This document shows, piece by piece, positions 31,001-40,050 of a DNA stretch of 64,000 nucleotides (within the stretch, counting starts at the first letter, position 1; the number at the start of each line of letters is the position of its first letter). The translations under genes and the position numbers were made by a program. The DNA comes from an uncultured Gammaproteobacteria bacterium. GTDB lineage: Bacteria > Pseudomonadota > Gammaproteobacteria > Pseudomonadales > Pseudohongiellaceae. The stretch spans positions 124,001 to 188,000 of the forward strand of contig CAJXVC010000004.1 in the NCBI GenBank assembly GCA_913060975.1. The letters are read 5' to 3'. The notes under the pieces are model-generated. The model searched no databases and was not told the DNA's origin. It saw only the letters and a program-made list of their open reading frames with translations.

Positions 31001-32159
31001 GCCAAATGAGCAGCAGCAAGGATGGTTAACCCGGCTGATCAGTGAAAATCTGCAAGGCCGAGTCATACTTCCCTTTGACTCGGGGAATCCTTTGCAATTG
31101 AATTTTGAGTATGTGCGCCTGCCTGGTCCAGAAGAGTCCGAAGAAGATATTGTGGCAGGCAATTCCCAGGACGTAACGATCGCTGACGTGGCTGAACAGG
31201 CAGAAGAAGAGCGAGTTGACCCCTTATTGGAAATTGATCCCAGGCAGCTGCCAGCCATGCAATTTGCCACTGACGAATTCATGATCGGAGACCTGGATTT
31301 CGGTAGCTGGGCTTTTAACCTTATGCCTACTGAAGAAGGCGCCAGTTTCAGCGACTTGTCATTCGATTTTCGTGGCTTGCGTGTGGGCATGGGGGATGAG
31401 ATTGCTGTTATAGAACAACTCACACCTCAGTTCAATTGGCTCTACGACGGTAACGAACACCGCAGTGAATTGACTGCTACGCTGACGGCAGACGATATTG
31501 GCGATGTATTATTGGCGAATGGCTTTGCGGCCAGTTTGACCAGTTCGCGTGCTGACTTTGTAGCTGACGTGCAATGGCCTGGCTCACCGGCGTTCTTCGC
31601 CGGCTCTTCATTGTCAGGCGATATTAGCTTGCGCGTGGAGAATGGCCGGTTTCTGCAAGACAGCGCTGGTAGTGGCGCCTTGAAGTTGGTCAGCATTATT
31701 AATTTTAGTGCAATCATGCGACGGCTACGTTTTAGTGATGATTTGCTCCGTCGTGGACTAGCCTTCGACGAAATTACCGGCAATATGGAAATGGAAGACG
31801 GATTGTTACATCTGCGCGACAGATTGGTGATATCTGGCCCCAGCAGCCTGTATCAGATCACTGGTGACGTAAACCTCGCGGAGGAAACGATTCAAGGTGA
31901 AATGTTCGTGACATTGCCGGTTAGCGATAATATCCCCTGGTTGGGGCTGCTAACCGCCAATATACCGCTTGCAGTAGGGGCCTACCTGTTTGATCAGATT
32001 TTTGGTGAGCAGGTCGATAGCTTGACGAGCGCGGTTTACACACTGGAAGGCCCGTGGGATGGGCTGCAGCCCGAATTCAAGCAAGCCTTTGGATCACCGG
32101 AAAATGACGCCCCAGTCGATGCGCCACCTGCCGCAGAGCAGCCAGTTGCACCACAATAG
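28065..32159 (+). CDS. yhdP: YhdP, AsmA-like envelope lipid-transport protein
   Basis: A 1364-residue protein with one N-terminal membrane helix (HITLLIVVAVVMVAAYVS) and a very long periplasmic part rich in beta strands. The AsmA-like C-terminal region (about residues 1130-1330) includes the EITGNMEMEDGLLHLRD and GLLTANIPLAVGAYLFDQIFG segments typical of YhdP. E. coli YhdP, with TamB and YdbH, supports phospholipid movement to the outer membrane through a groove-like beta structure. The Pro/Ala-rich C-terminus is probably disordered. It ends the mre-maf-rng run. In Pseudomonas the next gene is nit1; here a betaine operon intervenes. Confidence 0.92.
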   Translation: MKLKTILQKLYRHITLLIVVAVVMVAAYVSIGREFMPAVSGYTSFFEGQIYESTGLPVQIDSISGSFDGFNPVLQLNNLSLLLGGDSDQANDSVLEMGSALIVVDMPRSLWERRWVLQEFTIDGLAFNLLQDEQGVWQVAGLDGGGGSNIDLETLYQTFLRVSRLDLGSVVINARNQAGERFSIDNGTAVIQNRDSEHYLHVDANLQQLDEPLRLSLEFSGDSLANVSGQVHLDIPQADYSTLVSGITLADLDLTTFLGGGEFWLGLGSGQIQSITSDIAVEQIDLATPGEELLQVSNVSGFSVLERTAASGQWKGRIVNFSVEHEERKWNDFNVAFDLLSDDYLEVTADHLYLDLLADLAMNSNLLSPDQREQLAAYAPTGALRNLTVTLPLTEDSSRALTVIGNADSIALGSVRGSPNMWGITGYIELSETTADYISGFAEVESHNFSINIPNVFTQVWDYDYVNGRLDFRVDLRDGQDVMLASNVVIAESEAVDGRVQFTSNLRRFLDGGRDAHLELLVGAARMDATQKTLYLPDGANVQPDLRGTMEFLERAIIDGDLENSAVLFRGSTVNGSGPAEKTFQSFFQLESGEFAFSDEWPALSDLSAVVKTSDNDIAITVSQGGSLDLRLGEASGIVSRDENQLNWLRVSGDAQGTTAAGLEYLQAAPVGENLRSAFSDWQTAGDFNADIDVLIPLGQPDSAPDIRLVMNLENNTLDIPEFSLAFADVNGPIIFDTRTGVEETLLTANLFNKPVSFTLGSLTDDSGRITAISLRGDGSVATQDLAAWPRQSAFVRALLNRADGEFAYTTDLLIDQTGESPQQTQLAIQSDLLGTALHWPEPFSKPAESSSALALQMDFADGTQLVRGELGDNLQFQLSMADSRLVNGVVQVGTEQALMSSLADSESEGLAILGAVERLELSQWTDFITGIGADTATPASGVESLVSGASDSIAFIDVTTDVLDIYEQEIASVALRIEPNEQQQGWLTRLISENLQGRVILPFDSGNPLQLNFEYVRLPGPEESEEDIVAGNSQDVTIADVAEQAEEERVDPLLEIDPRQLPAMQFATDEFMIGDLDFGSWAFNLMPTEEGASFSDLSFDFRGLRVGMGDEIAVIEQLTPQFNWLYDGNEHRSELTATLTADDIGDVLLANGFAASLTSSRADFVADVQWPGSPAFFAGSSLSGDISLRVENGRFLQDSAGSGALKLVSIINFSAIMRRLRFSDDLLRRGLAFDEITGNMEMEDGLLHLRDRLVISGPSSLYQITGDVNLAEETIQGEMFVTLPVSDNIPWLGLLTANIPLAVGAYLFDQIFGEQVDSLTSAVYTLEGPWDGLQPEFKQAFGSPENDAPVDAPPAAEQPVAPQ

Positions 32160-32586
32160 CTCCAGACAACTTTCGCTTCTAAAAAAATACTGTTAACTCA
32201 GTAACTTCCTTTACCATTAAAAAACGTTAAGTACAGAATATCGCGGGCGAACAAACGGCGAAATGAACGCCGTTTTCCGGTTCAGTTCCCAATAATTTTG
32301 GTTATATTGGACATTTGCCTAGTCAGCCCCTATCCTAACCTCTTTACTTAGTGCGCATCTGTCGCATGTCAATACTGTAAAGTGTAATGATCACGGCCTT
32401 TCTGGCTGATCTTGCAGATTTACGGGTTCTTTACAGTTTGTTGCTGTTCTGTAGCAAGCTGATAGCAAAACGACAATTCAATTTATTCTGCAGCATCGGG
32501 ATCTTGGCTTTTCTGTCATGTGTCGATTCGCGGGATTATTTAATCTTAAAAATTCATTCGGGAACTAACGGGGCGGGAGTATAGCT
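32160..32586. other. control region upstream of the betaine operon
   Basis: 427 bases, more A+T-rich than the flanking genes. No supported gene: a 65-codon frame at 32387-32584 has no recognisable features. It should hold the promoter and any osmotic control site of the two methyltransferase genes. A small TTGCT/AGCAA hairpin is present near 32440. GGGAG just before the ATG at 32587 is the ribosome-binding site. Confidence 0.4.
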
Positions 32587-33414
32587 ATGACCAGCGTATT
32601 AGAGTTGGATAAAGATCAAGATTACGGCAGTGATCCAACAGAAATTCGCGAGACCGACAAGTACGTCGAAGAATACGTACACAGCTTTGTCAATAAATGG
32701 GACGAGTTGATTGATTGGGATAAGCGCGCTAAAGCCGAAGGCAACTTTTTTGTAGAATTGTTGCGTCAGCATGGCGCAGAGAAAGTATTGGATGCCGCGT
32801 GTGGGACTGGCTATCACAGCGTGCAGTTGCTGGAAGCTGGTTTTGAAGTAACCAGTGCCGACGGCAGCCCTCACATGCTGGCTAAATCTTTTGAAAACGC
32901 GAGAAAGCGCGGCCATATTCTGCGCACAGTTCATGCCGATTGGCGTTGGCTGAACCGTAGCGTTCACGACCTGTATGATGCGGCAATTTGTCTGGGTAAT
33001 TCTTTTACTCACATTCATGATGAAAACGATCGCCGCAAGTCGTTGGCAGAATATTATGCCACTTTACGTCACGATGGCATCCTCGTGTTAGACCATCGTA
33101 ATTACGATGCCATTCTGGATAGCGGTGCGAAACCCAAGCGCAATTATTACTACGGTAGCGAAGGGGTCACAGCAACGCCTGAGTTTGTTGATGATTCACT
33201 GGCGCGATTTTGCTATTCGTTTGAAGATGGTGAGAAATTCCATCTCAACATGTTTCCGTTGCGTGTGGCTTATGTGCGCCAACTCATGAAAGAAGTCGGC
33301 TTTCAGAATATCGTCACCTACGGTGATTTTCAGGAAGACTACAAGGATGGCGAGCCTGATTTCTTCGTGCACGTTGCCTCGAAGAAATATATTGAAACTC
33401 CGGAAGAAGGATAA
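32587..33414 (+). CDS. glycine/sarcosine N-methyltransferase
   Basis: Methylates glycine to sarcosine and sarcosine to dimethylglycine with S-adenosylmethionine, the first steps of betaine synthesis by methylation. 275 residues, the length of halophile GSMT enzymes. SAM motif I is VLDAACGTGYHSVQLLEAGF, preceded by the family N-terminus YVEEYVHSFVNKWDELIDWDKRA. ICLGNSFTHI and VLDHRNYD follow, as in GSMT. The next gene encodes the partner enzyme and starts 4 bases after this stop codon. The pathway is known mostly from halophiles such as Ectothiorhodospira, Halorhodospira and Aphanothece, and supplies an osmoprotectant. Confidence 0.9.
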   Translation: MTSVLELDKDQDYGSDPTEIRETDKYVEEYVHSFVNKWDELIDWDKRAKAEGNFFVELLRQHGAEKVLDAACGTGYHSVQLLEAGFEVTSADGSPHMLAKSFENARKRGHILRTVHADWRWLNRSVHDLYDAAICLGNSFTHIHDENDRRKSLAEYYATLRHDGILVLDHRNYDAILDSGAKPKRNYYYGSEGVTATPEFVDDSLARFCYSFEDGEKFHLNMFPLRVAYVRQLMKEVGFQNIVTYGDFQEDYKDGEPDFFVHVASKKYIETPEEG

Positions 33415-33418
33415 CTCC

Positions 33419-34258
33419 ATGGCGCAGCAATACTCGGAAGTCGTGCAAACGGCTCAGGAATACTATAACAGCGATGATGCGGATAATTTCTATTTCCATG
33501 TCTGGGGTGGTGAAGACATTCATGTTGGCATGTATGAAAGTACCACAGAACAGATTGCCACGGCTTCGCAACGAACTGTCGATACCATGGCGAAAAAGTT
33601 GTCGGGGCTGAACGAGAATTCTCGCGCTGTCGATCTTGGTGCAGGTTACGGCGGTGCGGCGCGCTACCTCGTAAAGCGGTTTGGTTGTGCAGTGGATTGC
33701 ATCAATCTGAGTGAGACACAGAACAAGCGCAATCGCCAGATAACCAAAGAACAAGCGTTTACAGACAAAATCGACGTGGTGGATGGCAGTTTTGAAAACC
33801 TGCCCTATGATGCAGAGAGTTTCGATATGGCCTGGTCGCAGGATTCGTTTCTGCATTCTGGCGAACGTGCACAAGTCATGACGGAGATTGATCGGGTTCT
33901 CAAGCCAGGCGGACAGGTGATTTTCACCGACCCCATGCAGGCTGACGACTGCCCTGAAGGCGTATTGGAGCCGGTCCTTGAGCGTATTCATCTGAGCAGT
34001 TTGGGGTCTGTGGCTTTTTATCGCGAACAAGCCAAGCGGCTAGGCTGGGAAGAAATTGATGTACAAGTCATGACGCATCAGTTGGTGAATCACTACACAC
34101 GAGTCAGGGAAGAATTGTTGTCGCGTCGTGAAGAGTTAGAGCAATGGGTATCACCGGCTTATATAGAGCGTATGATTCAAGGCTTGAAACACTGGATAGA
34201 GGCGGGTGGCAACGATTATCTGGCCTGGGGCATATTGTTGTTCCGCAAGCCAAACTGA
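33419..34258 (+). CDS. sarcosine/dimethylglycine N-methyltransferase
   Basis: Completes betaine synthesis by methylating sarcosine and dimethylglycine. 279 residues starting MAQQYSEVVQTAQEYYNSDD, then FYFHVWGGEDIHVGMYE, a hallmark of SDMT enzymes. SAM motif I is AVDLGAGYGGAARYL; SWSQDS-like MAWSQDSFLHS and VLKPGGQVIFTDPM follow. I chose ATG 33419 with GAAGG upstream; the frame is open further left but overlaps the previous gene. Ends before a strong terminator, so the operon is just these two genes. Confidence 0.9.
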   Translation: MAQQYSEVVQTAQEYYNSDDADNFYFHVWGGEDIHVGMYESTTEQIATASQRTVDTMAKKLSGLNENSRAVDLGAGYGGAARYLVKRFGCAVDCINLSETQNKRNRQITKEQAFTDKIDVVDGSFENLPYDAESFDMAWSQDSFLHSGERAQVMTEIDRVLKPGGQVIFTDPMQADDCPEGVLEPVLERIHLSSLGSVAFYREQAKRLGWEEIDVQVMTHQLVNHYTRVREELLSRREELEQWVSPAYIERMIQGLKHWIEAGGNDYLAWGILLFRKPN

Positions 34259-34296
34259 AGACCAGCACACTGACCGTCCAATGTGCCGGTTATGAT

Positions 34297-34340
34297 CACA
34301 AAAAGCGCAATACCGATCCCGGTGTTGCGCTTTTTTGTGT
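34297..34340. terminator. terminator after the betaine operon
   Basis: AAAAGCGCAATACCG and CGGTGTTGCGCTTTT form a stem of at least 11 bp with an ATCC loop. It is flanked by A on the left and six T on the right, so it could work on both strands. Confidence 0.88.
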
Positions 34341-34521
34341 TTAAGGCCTGCTTGCCAGTCTCTAATGAATAGATAATATTTCATTCGGCGCATCTCACTG
34401 CCGGGGTACACTATGATAAGGTTTTCGCCAAAGCATTGTCTGAATCACCAGATATACATTCACTGACAGGCAATATGAATAGAACAATGCCAGGACAGGC
34501 AGCACCAACAGGGCAAATTTT

Positions 34522-35367
34522 ATGGGGCACAAAATAGCTGCAGTGCAGATGGTCAGTTCGGCCAATATCGATGAGAATCTGGCGGCGGCCGGCCGCCTGA
34601 TCGAACAAGCTGCTGAGCAGGGTGCTGGCATAGTGCTGTTGCCGGAAGTATTTGCAGTGCTCGAGGGTGGTCCGATGCGCGAATACGGCGAAGAGCAAGG
34701 TCGCGGCAAGATTCAGGATTTCTTGTCAGGTCAGGCCATGACGCATCAAGTGATATTGATCGGCGGCACTATTCCTCTTATCTCACGGCCCGGACTACAA
34801 GCCGATGATCCCGACTATCTGGTGGATAAGGAACGCGTGCGTCCGGCCAGTCCGGTTTACGACGGTTCCGGCGCTTTAGTTGCTCGCTATGACAAGATCC
34901 ATCTGTTTGATGTGCAGGTAGCAGACAGTCAGGCCAGCTACTCCGAATCACGCAGTTACGAAGGCGGCACCGATTTGGTGACATTGCCCACGCCGATGGG
35001 TTGTCTGGGTTTGAGTGTGTGTTACGACCTGCGCTTTCCAGAGTTGTATCGGGCCTTGTTCAAGCAAGGCGCAGAAATCGTTACCGTCCCTGCTGCCTTT
35101 ACCAAGGTCACGGGCGAGGCGCATTGGGAAACCTTGCTGCGAGCGCGGGCGATTGAAAACCAATGCTATATAGTTGCTGCGAATCAGGGAGGCAAGCACA
35201 ATCCAAAGCGCGAGACCTGGGGCCATAGCATGATCATCGATCCGTGGGGAACCGTATTGGCTGAGGTCACCGAATCTGGTGAAGGCATTGCCGTGGCAGA
35301 GATCGATTTGCCCAATTTGCGTGCCATACGCGAGCGCATGCCTATCATCGAACAGATGAAATTGTAG
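34522..35367 (+). CDS. carbon-nitrogen hydrolase, Nit1-type (probable deaminated-glutathione amidase)
   Basis: Nitrilase-superfamily amidase; the closest functional guess is repair of deaminated glutathione. 281 residues. The catalytic Glu is in IVLLPEVF, Lys in RYDKIHLFD, and Cys in LSVCYDLRFPELYRAL. Start ATG 34522 (MGHKIAAVQMVSSANIDEN) fits the family N-terminus. In Pseudomonas the corresponding gene follows yhdP directly, so this belongs to the same ancient block, now split by the betaine operon. Next gene is DUF445, not tldD as in Pseudomonas. Confidence 0.85.
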   Translation: MGHKIAAVQMVSSANIDENLAAAGRLIEQAAEQGAGIVLLPEVFAVLEGGPMREYGEEQGRGKIQDFLSGQAMTHQVILIGGTIPLISRPGLQADDPDYLVDKERVRPASPVYDGSGALVARYDKIHLFDVQVADSQASYSESRSYEGGTDLVTLPTPMGCLGLSVCYDLRFPELYRALFKQGAEIVTVPAAFTKVTGEAHWETLLRARAIENQCYIVAANQGGKHNPKRETWGHSMIIDPWGTVLAEVTESGEGIAVAEIDLPNLRAIRERMPIIEQMKL

Positions 35368-35491
35368 TTTTGAATCCCCCAGCCCCTTAGAGCTCTAATA
35401 GTCAGTTGCTGCGACGTGACGCTTTACATTATGATGCCGCCTCTTTTGCTTAACCCGAACTTCACAATTCCTGGGACAGATAAATCCTGCA

Positions 35492-36217
35492 ATGAATAAG
35501 AGTCTTGTCAGTAATCTTCTTGCTGCTTCGCTAGTGGTCACCGGTTTACTAGTAGCTGCACCGTTCGATGTGTATTTGTTGAATACAGGTCTGTTCGCGC
35601 TCTCCGGTGGTATCACCAACTGGCTTGCTGTGCATATGCTGTTTGAACGCGTCCCGGGCCTGTACGGCTCAGGCGTAGTGCAAATTCGCTTCGAGGAGTT
35701 CAAGGTCGGTATTCGAAACCTGATCATGGAGCAGTTCTTTGATCAGGCGGATCTGGAAAAAATGTTTCATGAGATTGGTGATACATCACAACGCCTGCAG
35801 CAGGGTATGGAGCACGTGGTAGACGATATTGATTTTGAGCGGGCGTTCGAATCCCTGCTGGATGTCATTATGTCCTCTTCATTTGCCGGTATGCTGGGCA
35901 TGATTGGCGGGCGGGATGCGCTCACGTCTCTGCAGGGCCCGTTTGTTGAGCGTATGCGGGACTTTCTCAAAAGCAATCTTCAGGATGAGCAGTTTCAGCA
36001 GAAAATGCAGGCGGCCTTGCGTGGTGCACTGGATGAAGAGGCTTTGCGTGAGCGCTTGCAGCATATTATTGATCAGCGACTCAATGCGATGACGCCAGCG
36101 ATGGTTAAAGATATTGTTCAGAAGATGATTCGTGAGCATCTCGGTTGGCTGGTCGTCTGGGGTTGTGCGTTTGGCGGTCTGATTGGTCTGGTAGTAACGC
36201 TGGTGCGCTATCAGTAG
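35492..36217 (+). CDS. DUF445-family membrane protein
   Basis: 241 residues. Two hydrophobic N-terminal segments, then the conserved GGITNWLAVHMLFERVPGLYGSG and FEEFKVGIRNLIMEQFF of DUF445 proteins. A helical soluble middle follows, and a C-terminal membrane helix (LGWLVVWGCAFGGLIGLVVTLV). Biochemical role unknown; topology suggests an inner-membrane protein with a cytoplasmic or periplasmic helical domain held at both ends. Single gene between nit1 and a long A+T-rich spacer. Confidence 0.75.
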   Translation: MNKSLVSNLLAASLVVTGLLVAAPFDVYLLNTGLFALSGGITNWLAVHMLFERVPGLYGSGVVQIRFEEFKVGIRNLIMEQFFDQADLEKMFHEIGDTSQRLQQGMEHVVDDIDFERAFESLLDVIMSSSFAGMLGMIGGRDALTSLQGPFVERMRDFLKSNLQDEQFQQKMQAALRGALDEEALRERLQHIIDQRLNAMTPAMVKDIVQKMIREHLGWLVVWGCAFGGLIGLVVTLVRYQ

Positions 36218-36692
36218 TTGCACCTGCTGGTTACCCCGCATGGCTCAGGCGTTTGACGGACTTTTCTGTCGCTAGCGTGAGTAGTTGTCATTTTATTCCT
36301 TTTTATTCTCTTCTTGAGCAGTTGCCTGTTGCATTTTCCTGTGTCTCGGTTCCATGCTGTACGTTAGTTGAATTGCCATTCAAAATTTAACGCGAGTCGA
36401 TAATGCGGGTATAAAGCAGGCAACAAAGTGGCTAATGTATGAATGGTTTGCATTGCAACTACTCACTTTTTGGTGTTGTAAGCACTAATAGCCAGATTTT
36501 AGAGTGATCGTTCCTTGTAATTTCGTGATGCTGGAAAATTTCTCTTTGAGTTGGTGTAAATCTGAAATTCCTGTAATACAATAGCGCGCTTCCTAATTCG
36601 TCCTGAAGAAGTTATTGCGACAGCGATAATTTTTTTAAGATTTTTGTGAATTGACAGTTAGAAATTCAAGATAAAAAACCGAGTATTATTTT
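36218..36692. other. A+T-rich intergenic region before the TetR gene
   Basis: 475 bases, clearly richer in A and T than the surrounding genes, especially 36360-36692. No open frame with family features. It presumably carries the promoter of the TetR-type gene, and A/T tracts may bend DNA or bind nucleoid proteins. No operator palindrome was found that I trust. Confidence 0.35.
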
Positions 36693-37280
36693 ATGGCACG
36701 ACCAGTCGAATTCGATGAAAGCAAAGTTTTAACAAATGCAATGGAGCAGTTTTGGAAGGAAGGATACGAAGCGAGTTCGGTCCAGAAGTTATTAGACTGT
36801 ACTGGCATTAACCGCGGTACGCTCTATAACTCTTTCGGAGACAAAGATACTTTTTTCAAGTCTTGTGTTGATCAATACAACATGATTCTCGATCAACATA
36901 TCGCTAATTCCCTCAAGAATGATTCTTTGGGTCCGTGGGAAGCCATCTCAGCGTTGTTTGATGAGGCCGTCATCGGCGTCACCAACAAGCACCGCGTCAT
37001 GGGTTGTCTGTTGGTCAACAGTCTGTGCGAGAGCATTAACTACAATTCGGATATCAAGCGTATTGTGCGTTCTTCGCTCGGCAGCATCCGCAAGCCAATC
37101 GTGGCGCGTCTGAAAGAGGCGCAGAAGAAGGGCAAGCTGAAGAAGGGCATCACGGTTGAGTTTGCCGCGGACGTATTAATGAATACGCTGCATGGCCTGC
37201 GCGTCAATTCCCGTGATGGTAAAAACGCCAAGCAACTGAATGAGTTGGCAAAATTCGCAGTAGCTTCGCTGAAGAAGTAA
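36693..37280 (+). CDS. TetR/AcrR-family transcriptional regulator
   Basis: 195 residues. N-terminal DNA-binding domain with helix-turn-helix around SSVQKLLDCTGINRGTLYNSFGDKDTFF (residues about 25-52). The C-terminal helical domain includes HRVMGCLLVNSLCES, resembling the TetR_C regions of AefR/YxaF-like regulators. Basic start MARPVEFDES is typical of that subgroup. No neighbour is close enough to be an obvious target: DUF445 lies 475 bases upstream and the ExbD gene 250 bases downstream. Autoregulation is the default guess. Confidence 0.85.
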   Translation: MARPVEFDESKVLTNAMEQFWKEGYEASSVQKLLDCTGINRGTLYNSFGDKDTFFKSCVDQYNMILDQHIANSLKNDSLGPWEAISALFDEAVIGVTNKHRVMGCLLVNSLCESINYNSDIKRIVRSSLGSIRKPIVARLKEAQKKGKLKKGITVEFAADVLMNTLHGLRVNSRDGKNAKQLNELAKFAVASLKK

Positions 37281-37529
37281 TGCCAACAGGCTTCCAGCGT
37301 CCTTGGCACCACTGGTATCCGGGGCGCTGGTAAGACCTGATCCCTTGCTAGTCTGGCTACCCCGACCCCGCGTGGCTACTGGCGTGGAGAATTATGGCAT
37401 TGTTTCTGGCCAGCCCCCGCAATAGCCGTGATATTTCAGTGTCCGGAGAGCAATCAGGCTGTTGCCAAACCGACTGTCACTGCTATACTCAGGGTTTAGT
37501 AGTAGCTGAAGTATTGTCAGGACTTAACA

Positions 37530-37946
37530 ATGAAAAAAATCGCCGGTCGCAAATCCGAGGATGATGCCAAAATCGATCTCACGCCTATGTTGGACGTGGT
37601 ATTTATCCTGCTCATCTTCTTTGTTGTAACCGCTACCTTCCTTTCGGAAACCGCTATTTCTGCGGCTAGCAGCGACAACAACAATGATCAACCACCACCC
37701 GAGAATGATGATAATCGCAATATTCTCTTCGAGATTGGTCCTAACAACGAGATTATCCTGAACGGTAATCCTCGACCAATCATTCAGACCCAGATTCGCT
37801 CCAATATTGACCGATTGAAAGCTGAAAATCCGGCTGCCTCGGTGATTATCCAGCCAGACCCGGATTCAGATGTGGTCACCATGGTGGGTATTATGGATGC
37901 GGCCCGTCAGGCGGGAATGGCCAGTATTTCCATCGTCGAGCCTTAA
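37530..37946 (+). CDS. ExbD/TolR-type biopolymer transport protein, orphan
   Basis: 138 residues with one membrane helix (VVFILLIFFVVTATFL). The conserved IDLTPMLDVVF places the proton-path Asp at residue 22. A short Asn/Asp/Gln/Pro-rich linker precedes the periplasmic alpha/beta domain. ExbD works with an ExbB/TolQ/MotA-type motor, yet no ExbB, TolQ or TonB gene is nearby. A terminator follows, so it is probably transcribed alone and must borrow a partner encoded elsewhere. Confidence 0.85.
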   Translation: MKKIAGRKSEDDAKIDLTPMLDVVFILLIFFVVTATFLSETAISAASSDNNNDQPPPENDDNRNILFEIGPNNEIILNGNPRPIIQTQIRSNIDRLKAENPAASVIIQPDPDSDVVTMVGIMDAARQAGMASISIVEP

Positions 37947-37970
37947 ACCAGCCGACAAGCAAGATCCCCA

Positions 37971-38002
37971 AAAACGCACCCTCGCAAGACGGTGCGTTTT
38001 TT
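37971..38002 (+). terminator. intrinsic terminator after the exbD-like gene
   Basis: AAACGCACC (37972-37980) and GGTGCGTTT (37991-37999) form a 9-bp stem with a 10-base loop; the T run reaches 38002. Confidence 0.88.
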
Positions 38003-38066
38003 ATTGCCTAAAATACCCTAAATCATTGTCGCTAATACTTCCCTGACTCTCAGGTAAACTCCAATT

Positions 38067-40049
38067 ATGAAGAATCGCTGGAATCCGGACCTTGCCAGGC
38101 TGCCTGCCACCCAGACTGATGTTGGCATGCGTGTCTACACCTCCAATTTGCTCGGTGAAGAGGAAGACCTGGTGCTACATGGCGGTGGCAATACTTCCTG
38201 CAAGGGGCAGGTCGCAGATGTCTTTGGCGAAATGGTCAATGTATTGTTTGTGAAAGGTTCGGGATGGGACTTGCGTACCATCAAGGAGGCAGGTTTCCCG
38301 CCTGTGAATCTGGACTATCTGCTACAGCTCAGTGAGCTGGAAAGTCTCAGCGATAGTGAAATGATGCGGCAGCTGCGTCTGGCCCTGTTGAATCCAACAG
38401 CGCCAACGCCTTCAGTCGAAGCGATACTGCATGCACTGATCCCGCACAAATTTGTCGATCACAGTCATGCGGATGCCGTCGTGACAATCAGCAACTCGCC
38501 CAATGGTGAGGCGATTCTGGCGCAGATCTACGGCGATGACGTCCTCATTCTGCCCTACATCATGCCTGGCTTTATTCTGGCGCGACAAGTACTGGCAGCG
38601 ACACGAACGCTGGATTGGTCGTCGATCAAAGGCATTATCCTGATGCATCATGGCATTTTTAGCTTTGCCGACGATGCGCAGGAAAGCTACACCACCATGA
38701 TTGATCTGGTGAACAAAGCTGAAGACTATTTGGCGGCGCACGCGGGTGAGCCTGCCATTGCCAGCGCGCAATTCACTGCCGAATCTGAAGACATATTGAA
38801 TCTGAGTCTGCTGCGCAAACAAGCAGGAGAGTTGTTCGGCGGGCCGATACTGGCGCGACTGGATGCAAGTGAGGAAGCAGCTGGTTTTGCCACACGCGAC
38901 AATTGCGGTGAATTGGCGACACGTGGACCGCTAACCCCAGATCACACTATTCATGCCAAGGCTTTTGCCGCCATCTTCGACGCCGATCCTTTGCCGGGGC
39001 TGGCGCAGTTTGCCCAGAATTACCGCGACTACTTTACGCGCTATGCCGGTGCTGAACATCAGTGTCTGGACCCTATGCCACGCTATGGCGTCTGGCGGGA
39101 GCGCGGCATGATCTATCTGGCCCCGAATCGCAAGCGTCTGGAAATTATTGCTGACATAACGCGACACACAGTGCGTGCCATTCAACAGGCCGAGGCTATT
39201 GGTGGTTGGCAAGCCTTGCCGCAGGCCGACCTGTTTGCCGTGGAGTATTGGGAGCTCGAGCAGGCAAAGCTGAAATCTTCCGGAAGCCGGGCTGCTTTTG
39301 AGGGCAAAGTGGCCGTGGTGACCGGTGCTGCTTCTGGCATTGGCAAGGCCTGTGTCGATGCGCTGCTGGCGCAAGGTGCCGCGGTTGTGGCACTGGATGT
39401 CGCGGAAGATTTTGCAGAGCAAATGACCAGTGCAGACCTGTTGGCGCTGCATTGTGATGTCACCAGCGAAACGGCAATTCGTGCCGCGCTGCATAGCGCA
39501 GTCCAGACATTTGGTGGTGTGGATGTGTTGATTAGCAATGCTGGCGTGTTTCCCCCCAGTCAGTCGCTGGAGAATATGAACGATGCACAGTGGCAAGCTT
39601 CACTGGATCTGAATCTGTCGAGTCACATGCGTCTTATGCGTGCCTGTATCCCGTTTCTGCGCAATGGTTTCGACCCGGCAGTGGTTATCGTCGGCTCAAA
39701 GAACGTACCGGCTCCCGGGCCTGGTGCTGCCGCCTATTCGGCTGCCAAGGCAGGGCTGGCACAGCTGGCCCGTGTTGCGGCGCTGGAATTGGGCAAAGAC
39801 GGTATTCGGGTGAATACGGTGCATCCCAATGCGGTGTATGACACCGCTTTGTGGACCGATGAAATACTGGCTAGTCGCGCGGCCAACTATGGCTTGACGG
39901 TTGACGAGTACAAGACGGCCAATGTGCTTGGCACCCCGGTGTGTTCGGCGGATGTGGCAGCTGCGGTATTGGCGTTGGCCAGTCAACAGTTTGCCTGCAC
40001 CACTGGCGCGCAGCTTCCCGTCGATGGCGGCAATGAGCGAGTAATTTGA
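38067..40049 (+). CDS. class II aldolase / short-chain dehydrogenase fusion
   Basis: 660 residues, two enzymes in one. The N-terminal part (to about 400) is a class II sugar-phosphate aldolase: HGGGNTSCKG phosphate loop at 38-47, metal ligands in FVDHSHAD (His142, His144) and MHHGIFSF (His204-205). The C-terminal part (about 420-660) is a short-chain dehydrogenase: TGAASGIG at 429-436, SNAG at 500-503, Ser554, Tyr567 and Lys571 (YSAAK). Relatives such as Bacillus RhaEW cleave rhamnulose 1-phosphate and oxidise the lactaldehyde made. Here the next gene, 1 base away, is MtnA-like and no rhamnose gene is near. I infer cleavage of a 5-substituted ribulose 1-phosphate to DHAP plus an aldehyde that the second domain converts. 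Confidence 0.85.
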   Translation: MKNRWNPDLARLPATQTDVGMRVYTSNLLGEEEDLVLHGGGNTSCKGQVADVFGEMVNVLFVKGSGWDLRTIKEAGFPPVNLDYLLQLSELESLSDSEMMRQLRLALLNPTAPTPSVEAILHALIPHKFVDHSHADAVVTISNSPNGEAILAQIYGDDVLILPYIMPGFILARQVLAATRTLDWSSIKGIILMHHGIFSFADDAQESYTTMIDLVNKAEDYLAAHAGEPAIASAQFTAESEDILNLSLLRKQAGELFGGPILARLDASEEAAGFATRDNCGELATRGPLTPDHTIHAKAFAAIFDADPLPGLAQFAQNYRDYFTRYAGAEHQCLDPMPRYGVWRERGMIYLAPNRKRLEIIADITRHTVRAIQQAEAIGGWQALPQADLFAVEYWELEQAKLKSSGSRAAFEGKVAVVTGAASGIGKACVDALLAQGAAVVALDVAEDFAEQMTSADLLALHCDVTSETAIRAALHSAVQTFGGVDVLISNAGVFPPSQSLENMNDAQWQASLDLNLSSHMRLMRACIPFLRNGFDPAVVIVGSKNVPAPGPGAAAYSAAKAGLAQLARVAALELGKDGIRVNTVHPNAVYDTALWTDEILASRAANYGLTVDEYKTANVLGTPVCSADVAAAVLALASQQFACTTGAQLPVDGGNERVI

Positions 40050-40050
40050 G

